From NCBI RefSeq assembly GCF_025465935.1, contig NZ_JANLNV010000012.1, forward strand, positions 46,470 through 110,469: 64,000 nucleotides of DNA, in the 5' to 3' direction. Below, one piece after another: positions 51,778 through 61,072 of this stretch (position 1 is its first letter; every line of letters begins with the position of its first letter). A program made the position numbers and the translations under genes. This DNA is from Pseudomonas sp. 7P_10.2_Bac1. GTDB lineage: Bacteria > Pseudomonadota > Gammaproteobacteria > Pseudomonadales > Pseudomonadaceae. The notes beneath the pieces are model-generated. The model searched no databases and had not been told where the DNA came from. It saw only the letters and a list, made by a program, of their open reading frames with translations.

Positions 51778-52581
51778 TCAATTCGCCTCATCCGCTGGAT
51801 CTTGCGCCCCGACATAGACGATCAGGCGCAGGTGGCGATCTTCATCGATGGTCAGGGAGGTGTGCTCGAAAGGCATGGCTTTGCCGTTGATGTTCAGCGT
51901 GCGCAGGCCGTTGCAGGGGGCATGTACGTCATGCTTGCGCCATCCATTTTTGAACTCGGGCGAAACCCGTTCCAGTTCGTCCACCAGTTCGTGAATGTCA
52001 GCTTCTTGCGTCGCGCGAGCGAAGTCACGGCGAAAGCTCGACAGCATCAACGGTGCCTGTTCATCCCAAGCGTCCAGGCGTTCACGCAGTACCGGATCGG
52101 TAAACAGCAGCCAGAGCAAATTGCGCCGTCCGGGTGCGTGCGTAGCAAAGGCAAATAGCTGATCGGCGTGGGCATTGAAGCCCAGCACATCCCAGCGCAG
52201 GTTAAGTACAAAGGCCGGGTGCGGCAGGTCGTGCATCAGCCGCCGTATCAGCGGCGGCAATACGCACCATGTCTTGCCCGGTTCGGCGGGCGGCCGTTGG
52301 TGAGCCAGCAGAAACAGGTGGCGCCGCTCGGCGGCGTCCAACTTCAGTACACGCGCCAGATTGTCCAGAAAGCTCGCCGACACACCGATGTCGCGACCCT
52401 GTTCGAGCCATGTGTACCAGGTCAATCCGACGCCAGCGAGCGCGGCAACTTCTTCACGTCGAAGTCCCGGTGTGCGACGGCGTCCGCCGCTGGGCAGGCC
52501 TACTTCGTCGGGGGACAGTCGCTGACGGTGTGCCAACAGGAAAGCCGCCAGATCGGAGCGCGTTCGTTGCAAGGTTCGCAT
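51778..52581 (-). CDS. XRE-family regulator with MmyB-like ligand domain
   Basis: 267 residues. The N-terminal helix-turn-helix includes RRTPGLRREEVAALAGVGLTWYTWLEQGRDIGVS, a hallmark of this group. The C-terminal two thirds (LPHPAFVLNLRWDVLGFNAHAD onward) is the MmyB-type ligand-binding domain. Regulators of this type usually control a divergent transport or redox gene. The DHA2 pump gene is divergent, 68 bases away. Confidence 0.9.
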   Translation of the reverse strand: MRTLQRTRSDLAAFLLAHRQRLSPDEVGLPSGGRRRTPGLRREEVAALAGVGLTWYTWLEQGRDIGVSASFLDNLARVLKLDAAERRHLFLLAHQRPPAEPGKTWCVLPPLIRRLMHDLPHPAFVLNLRWDVLGFNAHADQLFAFATHAPGRRNLLWLLFTDPVLRERLDAWDEQAPLMLSSFRRDFARATQEADIHELVDELERVSPEFKNGWRKHDVHAPCNGLRTLNINGKAMPFEHTSLTIDEDRHLRLIVYVGAQDPADEAN

Positions 52582-52649
52582 CGTTTATCTCGTTGCTTTT
52601 AGTAATAGCATAAGTGGTTAAATTGTAATGGTTTGAAAAGGCTTCAAGA

Positions 52650-54125
52650 ATGATTGCCTCTTCACCCTGGATACACAAGATGAACTCACAATCACATGCT
52701 TCGGTATTGCCTGAGCGCGCCGTCAATAGTCCGCCTTGGGCGGGGCTGTCTGTGTTGCTGTTGGCGGGATTTGTCACGATTTTCGATCTGTTTGTGGTCA
52801 ATGTCGCCATCCCCTCCATGCAATCGGGCTTGGGTGCCAGCTTCGCGCAGATTGGCTTTATCGTGGCCGGTTACGAGTTGGCGTTTGGCGTTCTGTTGAT
52901 TAGCGGCGGGCGCTTGGGCGATCTGTTTGGTCGCCGTCGACTTTTTGTAGTCGGCATGGCCGGATTCACGCTGGCCTCTGCGCTGTGCGGGCTGGCACCT
53001 AGTGCGAACGTTCTGATCGGTGCGCGGGTATTGCAGGGTCTGGCGGCGGCCTTGCTGTTCCCGCAGGTCTATGCCTCGATTCGTGTCAGCTTTGATGGCA
53101 ACGACAGCCGCCGTGCCTTTGGCCTGCTGGGCATGACGCTGGGGCTGGCCGCCATTGCAGGCCAGGTATTGGGGGGCTGGCTGGTGTACGCCGATCTGTT
53201 TGGGCTGGGCTGGCGCAGCATCTTTCTTATCAATGTGCCGATCGGGCTGTTTGCCATCGCGGTGGCGCGCTATATCCCTGAATCGCGTGCGCCGCAGCGT
53301 GCTGCGCTGGACTGGACAGGTGTTGCGCTGGTCAGTGGCGGGCTGGCATTGCTGCTGGTGCCATTGATCGAGGGGCCTGCTCACGGCTGGCCCGCCTGGA
53401 GCCTGATGTCGCTGGGGATGTCGGCGGTGTTGCTGGTGCTGTTCCATCGACAGCAGGAACAGCGACGGGCTGCCGGCGGATTGCCCTTGGTTGACATGCG
53501 ACTGCTGGCCCAGCGCCGCTTCGCGCTGGGTGCTCTGCTGGTGCTATTGGTGTATTCCACATCCAGCTCGTTTTTCCTGTGCTTCGCCTTGTTGGTGCAG
53601 ACCGGGCTAGGACTTGATCCCTTCGTGGCTGGCAGCATTTTCGCACCCTGCAGTGTCGGATTCGTCCTGGCATCACTGGCTGCGCCAAAGCTGGTGGCGC
53701 GTTGGGGAACGCGCGCTATCGTCGGCGGGGCGGTGGTTTACACCGTCTCGATCGGGCTGCTGATTGCGCAAGTGTGGCTGGCGGGCGCAGCGCTGGCGCC
53801 CGCGCGGCTGATTCCCGTGTTGATCGTGGTGGGCGCGGGCCAAGGCTTCATCATGACGCCGCTGTTGAACCTGGTGCTGGGTTTTGTCGAAGAAGCCCAG
53901 GCGGGTATGGCCTCGGGTGTCATATCGACACTCCAGCAGGTGGGCGCGGCATTGGGCGTGGCCGTGGTGGGCCTGCTGTTCAGCGGGGCACTCGTTGCAG
54001 GTGATGAACCCATGCTGCGAGCAGACCAGTACACCTCGGCCTTTGTGGCGGGAATGCTCTACAACTGGGGCGCGGCCTTGCTGGTCTGCTTGTTGCTGTT
54101 GATGCTGGCGAAAACGCGGCGTTGA
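52650..54125 (+). CDS. DHA2-type MFS drug efflux transporter
   Basis: 491 residues from ATG 52650 (52680 is an alternative). Fourteen predicted helices. Motif A GGRLGDLFGRRRLFVVG, motif C-like GPSA-free stretch FGLLGMTLGLAAIAGQVLGGWL, typical of proton-driven drug:H+ antiporters with 14 helices. It is divergent from the XRE regulator. Its substrate may be the ligand sensed by that regulator. Confidence 0.88.
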   Translation: MIASSPWIHKMNSQSHASVLPERAVNSPPWAGLSVLLLAGFVTIFDLFVVNVAIPSMQSGLGASFAQIGFIVAGYELAFGVLLISGGRLGDLFGRRRLFVVGMAGFTLASALCGLAPSANVLIGARVLQGLAAALLFPQVYASIRVSFDGNDSRRAFGLLGMTLGLAAIAGQVLGGWLVYADLFGLGWRSIFLINVPIGLFAIAVARYIPESRAPQRAALDWTGVALVSGGLALLLVPLIEGPAHGWPAWSLMSLGMSAVLLVLFHRQQEQRRAAGGLPLVDMRLLAQRRFALGALLVLLVYSTSSSFFLCFALLVQTGLGLDPFVAGSIFAPCSVGFVLASLAAPKLVARWGTRAIVGGAVVYTVSIGLLIAQVWLAGAALAPARLIPVLIVVGAGQGFIMTPLLNLVLGFVEEAQAGMASGVISTLQQVGAALGVAVVGLLFSGALVAGDEPMLRADQYTSAFVAGMLYNWGAALLVCLLLLMLAKTRR

Positions 54126-54131
54126 CCGGGT

Positions 54132-54169
54132 AGTGAATAGGCGGCTGTTAATCGGAACGCTTATTCACT
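54132..54169. terminator. Hairpin between convergent genes
   Basis: AGTGAATAGGCG at 54132-54143 and CGCTTATTCACT at 54158-54169 pair over 12 bp with one mismatch. It overlaps the stop of the gene to the right. Confidence 0.45.
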
Positions 54170-54697
54170 CATCACAAAGTGAACATGGAAGTCGAAGGGG
54201 GACTTTCTATTGATGTGGCTAAACTTTGCGGTGCATTTTACTTTCATGGAACCGGTCGAATTCGCGCCGAGAGTTCTGATCGGTGTCACGGCGTAATCAG
54301 GATCTTGTGGCCTTGAGTCATCACGATTAAGAAAGCGCAAGAACACCTCCATGCCGGTGACGAAGACGCAATGATGATTGCCACTTGAATACGTCAGCGT
54401 TTGTCGGAATACCGGCATGACTGGCCCATCTGAGTTCTCCGGACTGTGGGGTGGGTAATAGTCGGGGAGGGTGTCATACACAACTTTATAGATTCTTTGT
54501 TCATTGGGCGCTATGGGCTCGTTATCGGATGCCGGGTTGAATTTACCGGTGTCTGAGCGCGTGAGCGAAACAGGCCTGGAGGTGTGGTTGGTCACTTCAA
54601 ATGTCACATAGGTGTCGTGGGCGATTGCCAGTGTCGGGCCAAGGGATGCCAATATCCCCAGCGATAGGACCAAGGGGAGGGGGTTGATGATGTTCAT
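54161..54697 (-). CDS. Exported protein of unknown family
   Basis: 178 residues with a signal peptide (MNIINPLPLVLSLGILASLGPTLAIAHD). The mature protein is beta-rich with several aromatic residues (YVTFEVTNHTSRPVSLTRSD, then YKVVYDTLPDYYPPHS) and two cysteines. No family recognised. It stands alone, convergent with the MFS pump gene. Confidence 0.6.
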   Translation of the reverse strand: MNIINPLPLVLSLGILASLGPTLAIAHDTYVTFEVTNHTSRPVSLTRSDTGKFNPASDNEPIAPNEQRIYKVVYDTLPDYYPPHSPENSDGPVMPVFRQTLTYSSGNHHCVFVTGMEVFLRFLNRDDSRPQDPDYAVTPIRTLGANSTGSMKVKCTAKFSHINRKSPFDFHVHFVMSE

Positions 54698-54977
54698 GTT
54701 CTATTAGTCCATTAATAAGGGAAGCAATATCCACTATTGCTGTATTTAAGTAATAGTGCAGGGCGCTGTGTTTAAACACGTGATGCGCTGCATATTGGTG
54801 TGCGAATTATCTTGTTCTACTGGCGAAATTAACTTGAACGTATTTGGAGTCCGGAAAACATGGGTTTCATCACAGCGGCGCCAGCCTCTGGACTTTAGGC
54901 ATCTGCGCTTGGTTATGAAACCGCTGTTGATTTGAGTGGGTTGAACTGCCAAAGGCCTCTGGCTGGAGCGGGACTAG

Positions 54978-55065
54978 GCTCTGTACGAAATGTATCTACG
55001 CTCGGTTATGCGGTGTTGAAAACAGGCTCGCCTGACCTTCGCCCGAAAACATTCGTACAGACCCT
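54978..55065. mobile_element. MITE-like element with IS5-type ends
   Basis: An 88-base unit with imperfect ends: AGGCTCTGTACGAAATG at 54978-54994 versus the inverse CATTCGTACAGACCCT at 55050-55065. CTA flanks both sides as a possible target duplication. It encodes no protein. Such ends are used by IS5-family elements. The rest of 54698-55114 shows no gene. Confidence 0.4.
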
Positions 55066-55114
55066 AACAGCTCAGAGCGCTTTTACCTGGCAATGCTCAC
55101 TTCAGCGCACCCTT

Positions 55115-55507
55115 TCAAGCATGCTGGTAACGATACTCCTGGGTAACCCCTCCATAGCCATAAGCACTGGCCCTGCAGTCGATGATGTGCACATTGGAGT
55201 GTGGGTGCAGGTTGCCGATCAACTCGGTCAGCAGCGCGTAGGCCTCCCGATGGAAGCGGGCTTTTTGCGCTTTGGTGTTGGTTTCATCGGTGATGGTTAC
55301 CTCCAGGCGGAACGCATTGCGTTCATGTTCGACCAGCGAGCGGTTATGAATGAACCATTGGTCATGCGGAACAAAATCGACAATCAGTACGGTCTGTTCC
55401 GGGCGCTTTTCCAGCACCTCGCAAGTCAGTGCAGTGAGCTGCGGGACGATCTGGCGGATCAGCTCAGGGTTACGTTCGCCGGAGATTTTCAAAGTGATGC
55501 CTGGCAT
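55115..55507 (-). CDS. Tautomerase-superfamily protein
   Basis: 130 residues beginning MPGITLKISGERNPELI, with proline after the initiator methionine as the catalytic base of the tautomerase fold. ECHQ-free, but the chain contains VLIVDFVPHDQWFI and LEVTITDETNTKAQK, as in 4-oxalocrotonate tautomerase-like proteins of this length. It may isomerise an enol or muconate-like compound. It is divergent from a LysR gene 107 bases away. Confidence 0.7.
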   Translation of the reverse strand: MPGITLKISGERNPELIRQIVPQLTALTCEVLEKRPEQTVLIVDFVPHDQWFIHNRSLVEHERNAFRLEVTITDETNTKAQKARFHREAYALLTELIGNLHPHSNVHIIDCRASAYGYGGVTQEYRYQHA

Positions 55508-55614
55508 GGGAAGTTCCTCGCAAGGGTAGGGTGAGGAGCCAGCGTAAGAAAACTATTCGATTTTGAAAAACGGGAAGATAGAATGGCATCTATCGGAAAA
55601 AACGCAGGATAACC

Positions 55615-56478
55615 ATGCGCCCCTTTGACCTTGAGCAATTGCGCTCCTTCGTCACCATTCTGGAGGCCGGTAGCCTTTCGGCTGCGGCCCCTAAGCTCAA
55701 CCGTTCGCAGTCAGCGCTCAGTGAGCAGTTGCGCAAGCTGGAAACCTTCACCGGGGTGGCGCTGCTGGAGCGCGGCAAAAAAGGCGTGAGCCCGACACCC
55801 GCTGGCGAGCGGTTGTTACCTCAGGCGCGAGAGTTGCTGGCGCTGAGCGATTGCGTGCTGGAGGACATGCGCGGGGTGACCTTGACCGGGGAATTACGCC
55901 TGGCCATTACCGACTATTTCTTGCCAAGTGCCATAGCGGGCATGTTGAAAGGGTTGCGCACACGTTACCCGCAACTTCGCTTGCATGTGTCTGTGCGCAA
56001 AAGCCTGCAGATCGAAAAGGGTGCCAACAGCGGCGAGTTCGATATTGGTCTGTCGATGCGCATCCTTGACGGGCGCAGCCTCCCCGAAGGGATTGCGGTG
56101 CGTCGCGAGGCGCTGCGCTGGGTGGCGCTCACCGGCTTTGAAGCGCAGCGCGAGCACGCGGCGCCGCTGCCCTTGGTGGTGCTGCCTCAGGACTGCAGTT
56201 TGCAGCGGTTCACTGTTGACCGACTGGATGCGCACGGGGTGGCGTATGTCATCGCGCATTCTGCTTCCGGGGTGGCAGGCCTGCAATCGGCGCTGCTGGC
56301 GGGGCTGGGGGTGGCGTGCTTGAACAGCTCGGCGGTGCCGCCCGGGGCTGAAGCCTACCGGCCGGCTCAGGCGCTGCCGGCGCTGCCCGATGTCGAGTTC
56401 AGCCTGTTGCCGCCGCGCCCGGGCGAAGCGCCGTTGGTCGGCGCGGTGCGAGATATGCTGGTCTCGCACTTTTCCTGA
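55615..56478 (+). CDS. LysR family transcriptional regulator
   Basis: 287 residues. Helix-turn-helix FVTILEAGSLSAAAPKLNRSQSALSEQLRKLETFTG at the N-terminus, followed by the effector domain (DYFLPSAIAGMLKGLRTRYP). Divergent from the tautomerase gene, which it probably controls. Confidence 0.9.
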   Translation: MRPFDLEQLRSFVTILEAGSLSAAAPKLNRSQSALSEQLRKLETFTGVALLERGKKGVSPTPAGERLLPQARELLALSDCVLEDMRGVTLTGELRLAITDYFLPSAIAGMLKGLRTRYPQLRLHVSVRKSLQIEKGANSGEFDIGLSMRILDGRSLPEGIAVRREALRWVALTGFEAQREHAAPLPLVVLPQDCSLQRFTVDRLDAHGVAYVIAHSASGVAGLQSALLAGLGVACLNSSAVPPGAEAYRPAQALPALPDVEFSLLPPRPGEAPLVGAVRDMLVSHFS

Positions 56479-56493
56479 ACATCCGTCTTGTAG

Positions 56494-57414
56494 TCAGGCC
56501 TGCTGGCCCATGCTGTTCATCAGCGCCCGCAGGTCTTTGTCCAACTGAATGCGCAAGCCACGGATCAGTAGACGAGCGTTTTCCCCCAGGGGCCGGCCGG
56601 GCCGGAACAGCAGCAGGCTGTTGAAGCGCACGTCCAGGGAAAACGGCCTGATCACCAGCCCTCGATCGATGAAGTCAAACGCGGCCAGTGGATTGACGAA
56701 GGCCACCCCCAGGCCGTGGATGGCCATTTCACACAAGGTGTGGGCATAGGCCGTTTCGATGCGGATCTTGAGTTTGACCCCATTGGCCTGCAGCGCTTGT
56801 TCGAGCCGCCTGCGGCTGCTGTCCTCGGGGTTGAGGGCCAGAAACTCTACGTCACTCAGGTCATTGGGCGTGATCATGGGGCGAGCTGCCAATGGGTGCG
56901 AAGGGGCCATCGCAATAATGCCGGGGGCATTCATGAAGTGTGAATGCTCAAGGCCCGCCACCGGCATTTCATCGGCCATCAGGCCAAAGTCGCACAGGCC
57001 GGAGGTGACCTGCTGATGCACCTCACGCGAACTGAGAATGCGCAGTGACACACTCAAGTCGCGTTGCGCCGGATGGAATGCGGCCAGCGCCCTGGGCATG
57101 AAGGCGTACCCCAGCGCTGGGTGAGTAGCCACCACCAGACGGTCGGTGCCGTGATGGCTGAGGCTTTTGAGACGATGCTCGATCATCTCGAAGCCCACAA
57201 AAAACTGGTCGACATCCACCATCAGTGCCTGGGCTTCGGGCGTCGGTATGAGCCTGCCGCGCACGCGGTCGAACAGTTGCAACTCGGCGCTGCTTTCCAG
57301 TTTGCGGATCGCCTGGCTGACGGCGGGCTGGGAGATGCCCAGCATGCCAGCGGCCTTGCTGGTGCTGCCGGTCGTCATTACGACTCGGAAGATTTCAATT
57401 TCGCGGACGCCCAT
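56494..57414 (-). CDS. LysR family transcriptional regulator
   Basis: 306 residues. Helix-turn-helix FRVVMTTGSTSKAAGMLGISQPAVSQAIRKLESSAELQLFDRVRG. The remaining chain is the LysR effector fold (RLVVATHPALGYAFMPRALAAFHP). Divergent from the cystathionine beta-lyase/ABC transporter operon, so it probably regulates sulfur amino-acid use. Confidence 0.9.
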   Translation of the reverse strand: MGVREIEIFRVVMTTGSTSKAAGMLGISQPAVSQAIRKLESSAELQLFDRVRGRLIPTPEAQALMVDVDQFFVGFEMIEHRLKSLSHHGTDRLVVATHPALGYAFMPRALAAFHPAQRDLSVSLRILSSREVHQQVTSGLCDFGLMADEMPVAGLEHSHFMNAPGIIAMAPSHPLAARPMITPNDLSDVEFLALNPEDSSRRRLEQALQANGVKLKIRIETAYAHTLCEMAIHGLGVAFVNPLAAFDFIDRGLVIRPFSLDVRFNSLLLFRPGRPLGENARLLIRGLRIQLDKDLRALMNSMGQQA

Positions 57415-57520
57415 AGACTGTATAACTTTTACTTATTGAGTTAGTAATTTGCAGCGTAGCGAAAGTGTGGAGATTGCTCAAGAATTGACCTCACAACGTC
57501 AATGGCTGGAGAGCCTCACA

Positions 57521-58672
57521 ATGAGTTTTCGCGATCACGCAGATAATCCCTACGCAAGCCTTTCGCCAGCCGTATGGCGGGGCTCGACCGTGGTGTTCGA
57601 CACCTTCGAGGACTTCATGGCTCGCAAGTCGCGCCAGCCCGATGGCTACAGCTATGGGCTGACCGGTACGCCGACTTCGCGCTTGCTGGAACGACGCATT
57701 GCTGACCTTGAGGGCGCCCGCCACGCGGTGGTGGTGCCGTCGGGTGCTTCGGCGTTGATGACCACGCTGATGGCCTTCGTACGCGGCGGTGATCACCTGC
57801 TCATCAGCGAGTCCTGCTACGGCGCGGTGAAAACCTTCGCTCAGCAGTGGCTGGCGAAAATGGGCGTGCAAGTCGAGTTTTACCCACCGACCCTGGACGC
57901 AGGCATCGCCGGGCTGATCCGCCCCAACACGCGGATGATTTGTATGGAAGCGCCGGGCACCATCACCATGGAGATGCAGGACGTCGGTGCAATCACCGCC
58001 ATCGCCCGTCGCCACGGTGTGTTGACCATGATGGACAACACTTGGGCGAGCCCGCTGTTCTTCAAGCCTCTGGAGCATGGCGTGGACTTCGTTATCGAGG
58101 CGGCGACCAAGTTCTTTGGCGGCCACTCGGACCTGCTGATGGGGTCCATCGCTTTGAACGATGCCGAGCAGTACGCGGTATTGCGCGAGACCCAGAGCAT
58201 CCTGGGCCAGTCCACCAGCCCGGACGACTGCTTCCTGGTCCATCGCGGGTTGGAAACCCTGGAGTTGCGTGTGCGCGAGCAAGGTCGCAAGGCGCTGCAC
58301 ATCGCGCGTTGGCTGGAGGACCAGGAAATGGTCAGCCAAGTGTTGTTCCCGGCGCTGGAGAGCAACCCCGGCCACCGGATCTGGCGTGACAATTTCACGG
58401 GTAACGGCTGTCTGTTGTCGATGGTTCTGCAGCCTGCCGTCGATGAGCGTGCCTTTGGGGCGTTCTTCAATGCGTTGCGGCATTTCCCGATCGGCGCGAG
58501 CTGGGGCGGGACCCACAGCCTGGTCGCCTATTACCCGGCGGCGCAACAGCAGGCCCGACGCTTCTCGCCCACTCAGCAGCCCATTGTTCGCCTGTCCATC
58601 GGCCTGGAAGACCAGGCAATGCTTCAGAACGACTTGCTCCAGGCACTCGATGCCTATGCCCGGGCGCTCTGA
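57521..58672 (+). CDS. Trans-sulfuration PLP enzyme, cystathionine beta-lyase-like
   Basis: Start set at ATG 57521 because GGAGAG precedes it; the in-frame TTG at 57449 has no such site. 383 residues. Cys/Met-metabolism PLP fold: YGLTGTPTSRLLERRIADLEG, D172 (MDNTWASP) binding the pyridine nitrogen, K197 (EAATKFFGGHSD) forming the Schiff base. It should cleave cystathionine, cystine or related C-S substrates. The ABC transporter genes follow in the same direction. Confidence 0.88.
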   Translation: MSFRDHADNPYASLSPAVWRGSTVVFDTFEDFMARKSRQPDGYSYGLTGTPTSRLLERRIADLEGARHAVVVPSGASALMTTLMAFVRGGDHLLISESCYGAVKTFAQQWLAKMGVQVEFYPPTLDAGIAGLIRPNTRMICMEAPGTITMEMQDVGAITAIARRHGVLTMMDNTWASPLFFKPLEHGVDFVIEAATKFFGGHSDLLMGSIALNDAEQYAVLRETQSILGQSTSPDDCFLVHRGLETLELRVREQGRKALHIARWLEDQEMVSQVLFPALESNPGHRIWRDNFTGNGCLLSMVLQPAVDERAFGAFFNALRHFPIGASWGGTHSLVAYYPAAQQQARRFSPTQQPIVRLSIGLEDQAMLQNDLLQALDAYARAL

Positions 58673-58724
58673 ACACCCACGGCGAACCCCATGGGTTCGC
58701 CACACCGACTGAGGAACACGCGAA

Positions 58725-59567
58725 ATGAAAAACAAGATCAAAATCGCACTGTCATTGCTTGTCCTGCTGTCACTTGGCGGCGTCGCCCAGGCCCAGGACA
58801 ACAGCCTGCAAACGTTGCGCGAACGCGGCGTCATACGCATCGCCAACACCCAGACCAGCCCGCCGTGGAGCCAGTTGGGCAGCGACAATCAACCCGCCGG
58901 ATATGACGTGGCCGTCGCCCAGGAATTGGCCAAGCGCCTTGGTATCGCCAAGGTCGAGTTTGTTGCCGACAACTACAAGAACTTCGTTGAAGGCTTGAAG
59001 ACAGGCAAGTACGACCTGGTGATGAACGACTTGACCCCCACCCCGGAGCGCCTGAAGCAAGTCGACTTTGCAGCGCCTTACGCCGTGGAAGAGTTCTACC
59101 TGTTTGTGCGTGACCACCGCGCTGACATCACCGATATCAAGGACATGCCCGGGCATTCGGTGGCGGTCACAGCCGGCAGTAGCAATGAGTACTGGGCGCG
59201 TCAGCACATGACCAGCTCGGACATCCGCGCCTATGAAAACGGCGGCCTGGTCTATCAGGACCTGGCCATTGGGCGGGTGGATGCGGTACTGGCCTCGCTG
59301 TTCAGCGGCGAGAACAACCGCACCACCAACAACCTGCCGATCAAGGCGATCGGTCAGCCATTGACCTACATGCTCAGCGCCCCAGCCATGGCCAAAGGGC
59401 AGGATGCATTGCGCGAGGCCGTGAGCAAGGCAGTCGATGACATGACCGCCGACGGTACGATCACTCGCCTTTCCAGCCAGTGGGTCGGGCCAGACTACAA
59501 AATGCTCGAAGGCATCAACGCAGCCAAGGCCGAAGCCGTGGCGCAATCAGCTCAGGGGAAGCAGTAA
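58725..59567 (+). CDS. ABC transporter amino-acid binding protein
   Basis: 280 residues with a signal peptide (MKNKIKIALSLLVLLSLGGVAQAQ). SBP_bac_3 domain: RERGVIRIANTQTSPPWSQ, then GYDVAVAQELAKRLGI and the hinge region DVLASLFSGEN. It captures a polar amino acid. With the lyase and LysR neighbours, cystine or cysteine is a fair guess. 52 bases after the lyase gene. Confidence 0.88.
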   Translation: MKNKIKIALSLLVLLSLGGVAQAQDNSLQTLRERGVIRIANTQTSPPWSQLGSDNQPAGYDVAVAQELAKRLGIAKVEFVADNYKNFVEGLKTGKYDLVMNDLTPTPERLKQVDFAAPYAVEEFYLFVRDHRADITDIKDMPGHSVAVTAGSSNEYWARQHMTSSDIRAYENGGLVYQDLAIGRVDAVLASLFSGENNRTTNNLPIKAIGQPLTYMLSAPAMAKGQDALREAVSKAVDDMTADGTITRLSSQWVGPDYKMLEGINAAKAEAVAQSAQGKQ

Positions 59568-60223
59568 TGGACATGTGGGAACTTTTCCAACGCTCCCTCC
59601 CGCTGCTGGAGAAAGCGATTGTGGTGACATTGGGCCTGGGCCTGGGTGCTTTCGTGCTCGGCTCATGCCTGGGCCTGGGGATTGCACTGATGCGCATCTC
59701 ACAGATCCGCGTGTTGCGCATGATCGCTTTCGCCTATGTCTCGATCTTTCGCGGTACACCGTTGCTGGTGCAGATCCTGTTGATCTACTTCGGCTTGCCG
59801 CGCTACGGCATCGTCCTGTCGCCGATCCCTTCGGCGTTGCTGGCGCTGACCTTGTTCTCGGCGGCTTACCTGAGCGAAAACTTTCGTGCAGGCATCAACT
59901 CGGTCGATCCGGGGCAATGGGAGGCGGCGAACTCAATGAGCATGGGGCGCTGGACCTGCTTGCGTCGCATCATTCTGCCGCAAGCCGTCCGGGTCGCGTT
60001 ACCGACCATGGGCAGCCGTTTGATTGCGTTGATCAAGGACACTTCACTGGCCTCGACCATCACGGTGATGGAGCTCACGCGAGTGGCTGATCAGGTGGGT
60101 GCCAGCACCTTCCGCTACATGGAAATGTTCCTGATGGTTGGTCTTATCTACTGGCTGATCAACCAACTGCTGACCCTGTTGCAGACCTGGCTGGAAAGCC
60201 GCATGACGAGGCACTTGCTATGA
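59567..60223 (+). CDS. Polar amino-acid ABC transporter permease
   Basis: Start at ATG 59567, overlapping the stop of the binding-protein gene by one base; 218 residues. The five-helix His/Glu/Gln permease fold has the EAA loop EAANSMSMGRWTCLRRIILPQAVR, which docks to the ATPase. One permease gene only, so it probably works as a homodimer. Confidence 0.92.
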   Translation: MDMWELFQRSLPLLEKAIVVTLGLGLGAFVLGSCLGLGIALMRISQIRVLRMIAFAYVSIFRGTPLLVQILLIYFGLPRYGIVLSPIPSALLALTLFSAAYLSENFRAGINSVDPGQWEAANSMSMGRWTCLRRIILPQAVRVALPTMGSRLIALIKDTSLASTITVMELTRVADQVGASTFRYMEMFLMVGLIYWLINQLLTLLQTWLESRMTRHLL

Positions 60224-60978
60224 CTCAGACAAAAGTACAGGTAAAGGCCCTGACCAAATCCTTCGGCAAGCTGCCCGTGCTCAAAGGCATCGACTTGCAG
60301 GTGCAGGCCGGCGAAGTAGTGGTCATCCTCGGACCTTCGGGCTCGGGCAAGACCACCTTGCTGAGAACCATGAATCTTCTGGAAATGCCGGACAGTGGCG
60401 CGCTGGAAATCTGCGGCCACTGTGTCGAGATTGCCGAAGGCGGCAAGCTGCAGCGCAACTCGCGCCGTGAAGTGGCCTTGCTGCGGCAGAAAACCGCGAT
60501 GGTTTTCCAGTCGTTCAACCTCTTTCCACACATGACGGCCCTGCAAAATGTGATCGAAGGCTTGATCAGCGTAAAAAAGGTCCCCAAGGAGCAAGCGTTG
60601 CAGCGGGGCAGGGAACTGCTCGGCCAGGTGGGCCTGAGCGACAAGGCCGACAGTTACCCGGCCAAGCTGTCGGGAGGGCAAAAACAGCGAGTGGCCATCG
60701 CGCGTGGCCTGGCCATGAACCCGGAAGTCATCTTCTTCGACGAGCCGACGTCGGCGCTGGACCCAGAACTTCGCGATGAAGTGCTGGGCGTGATGCGCGA
60801 CCTGGCCAACACCGGGATCACCATGCTGGTGGTGACCCACGAACTGCGCTTCGCCCGGGAGGCGGCCAATCGTGTGGTGTTCATGGAAGGCGGCCACGTC
60901 GTGGTGGACAGTTCTGCTGAAGAGTTCTTCAAGGGCGCTAATAACGAGCGGGTGCAGCAGTTTTTGAGCCGTTATTGA
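60220..60978 (+). CDS. Polar amino-acid ABC transporter ATPase
   Basis: 252 residues. Walker A GPSGSGKTT, Q-loop FQSFNLFPHMTALQN, signature LSGGQKQRVAIARGL, Walker B VIFFDEPTSALDP and the H-loop VVTHELRFAREAA. Overlaps the permease gene by four bases. It powers uptake by the neighbouring permease and binding protein. Confidence 0.95.
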   Translation: MTQTKVQVKALTKSFGKLPVLKGIDLQVQAGEVVVILGPSGSGKTTLLRTMNLLEMPDSGALEICGHCVEIAEGGKLQRNSRREVALLRQKTAMVFQSFNLFPHMTALQNVIEGLISVKKVPKEQALQRGRELLGQVGLSDKADSYPAKLSGGQKQRVAIARGLAMNPEVIFFDEPTSALDPELRDEVLGVMRDLANTGITMLVVTHELRFAREAANRVVFMEGGHVVVDSSAEEFFKGANNERVQQFLSRY

Positions 60979-60986
60979 CGCACAAG

Positions 60987-61022
60987 GCCCGGCGACGCGA
61001 GTGGGTACATCCGTCGCCGGGC
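60987..61022 (+). terminator. Hairpin after the ABC transporter operon
   Basis: GCCCGGCGACG at 60987-60997 pairs perfectly with CGTCGCCGGGC at 61012-61022. There is no clear T run. It separates the ABC operon from the convergent LysR gene. Confidence 0.6.
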
Positions 61023-61072
61023 TTCACACTGAAAGCGACGGCTGCCTCCTCAGGCCGCAACAAAGCGTCGCT

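Noticed and set aside
57491..58888. Long minus-strand open frame across the cystathionine lyase
   Set aside because: Antisense shadow of a strongly supported PLP enzyme; no domain seen.
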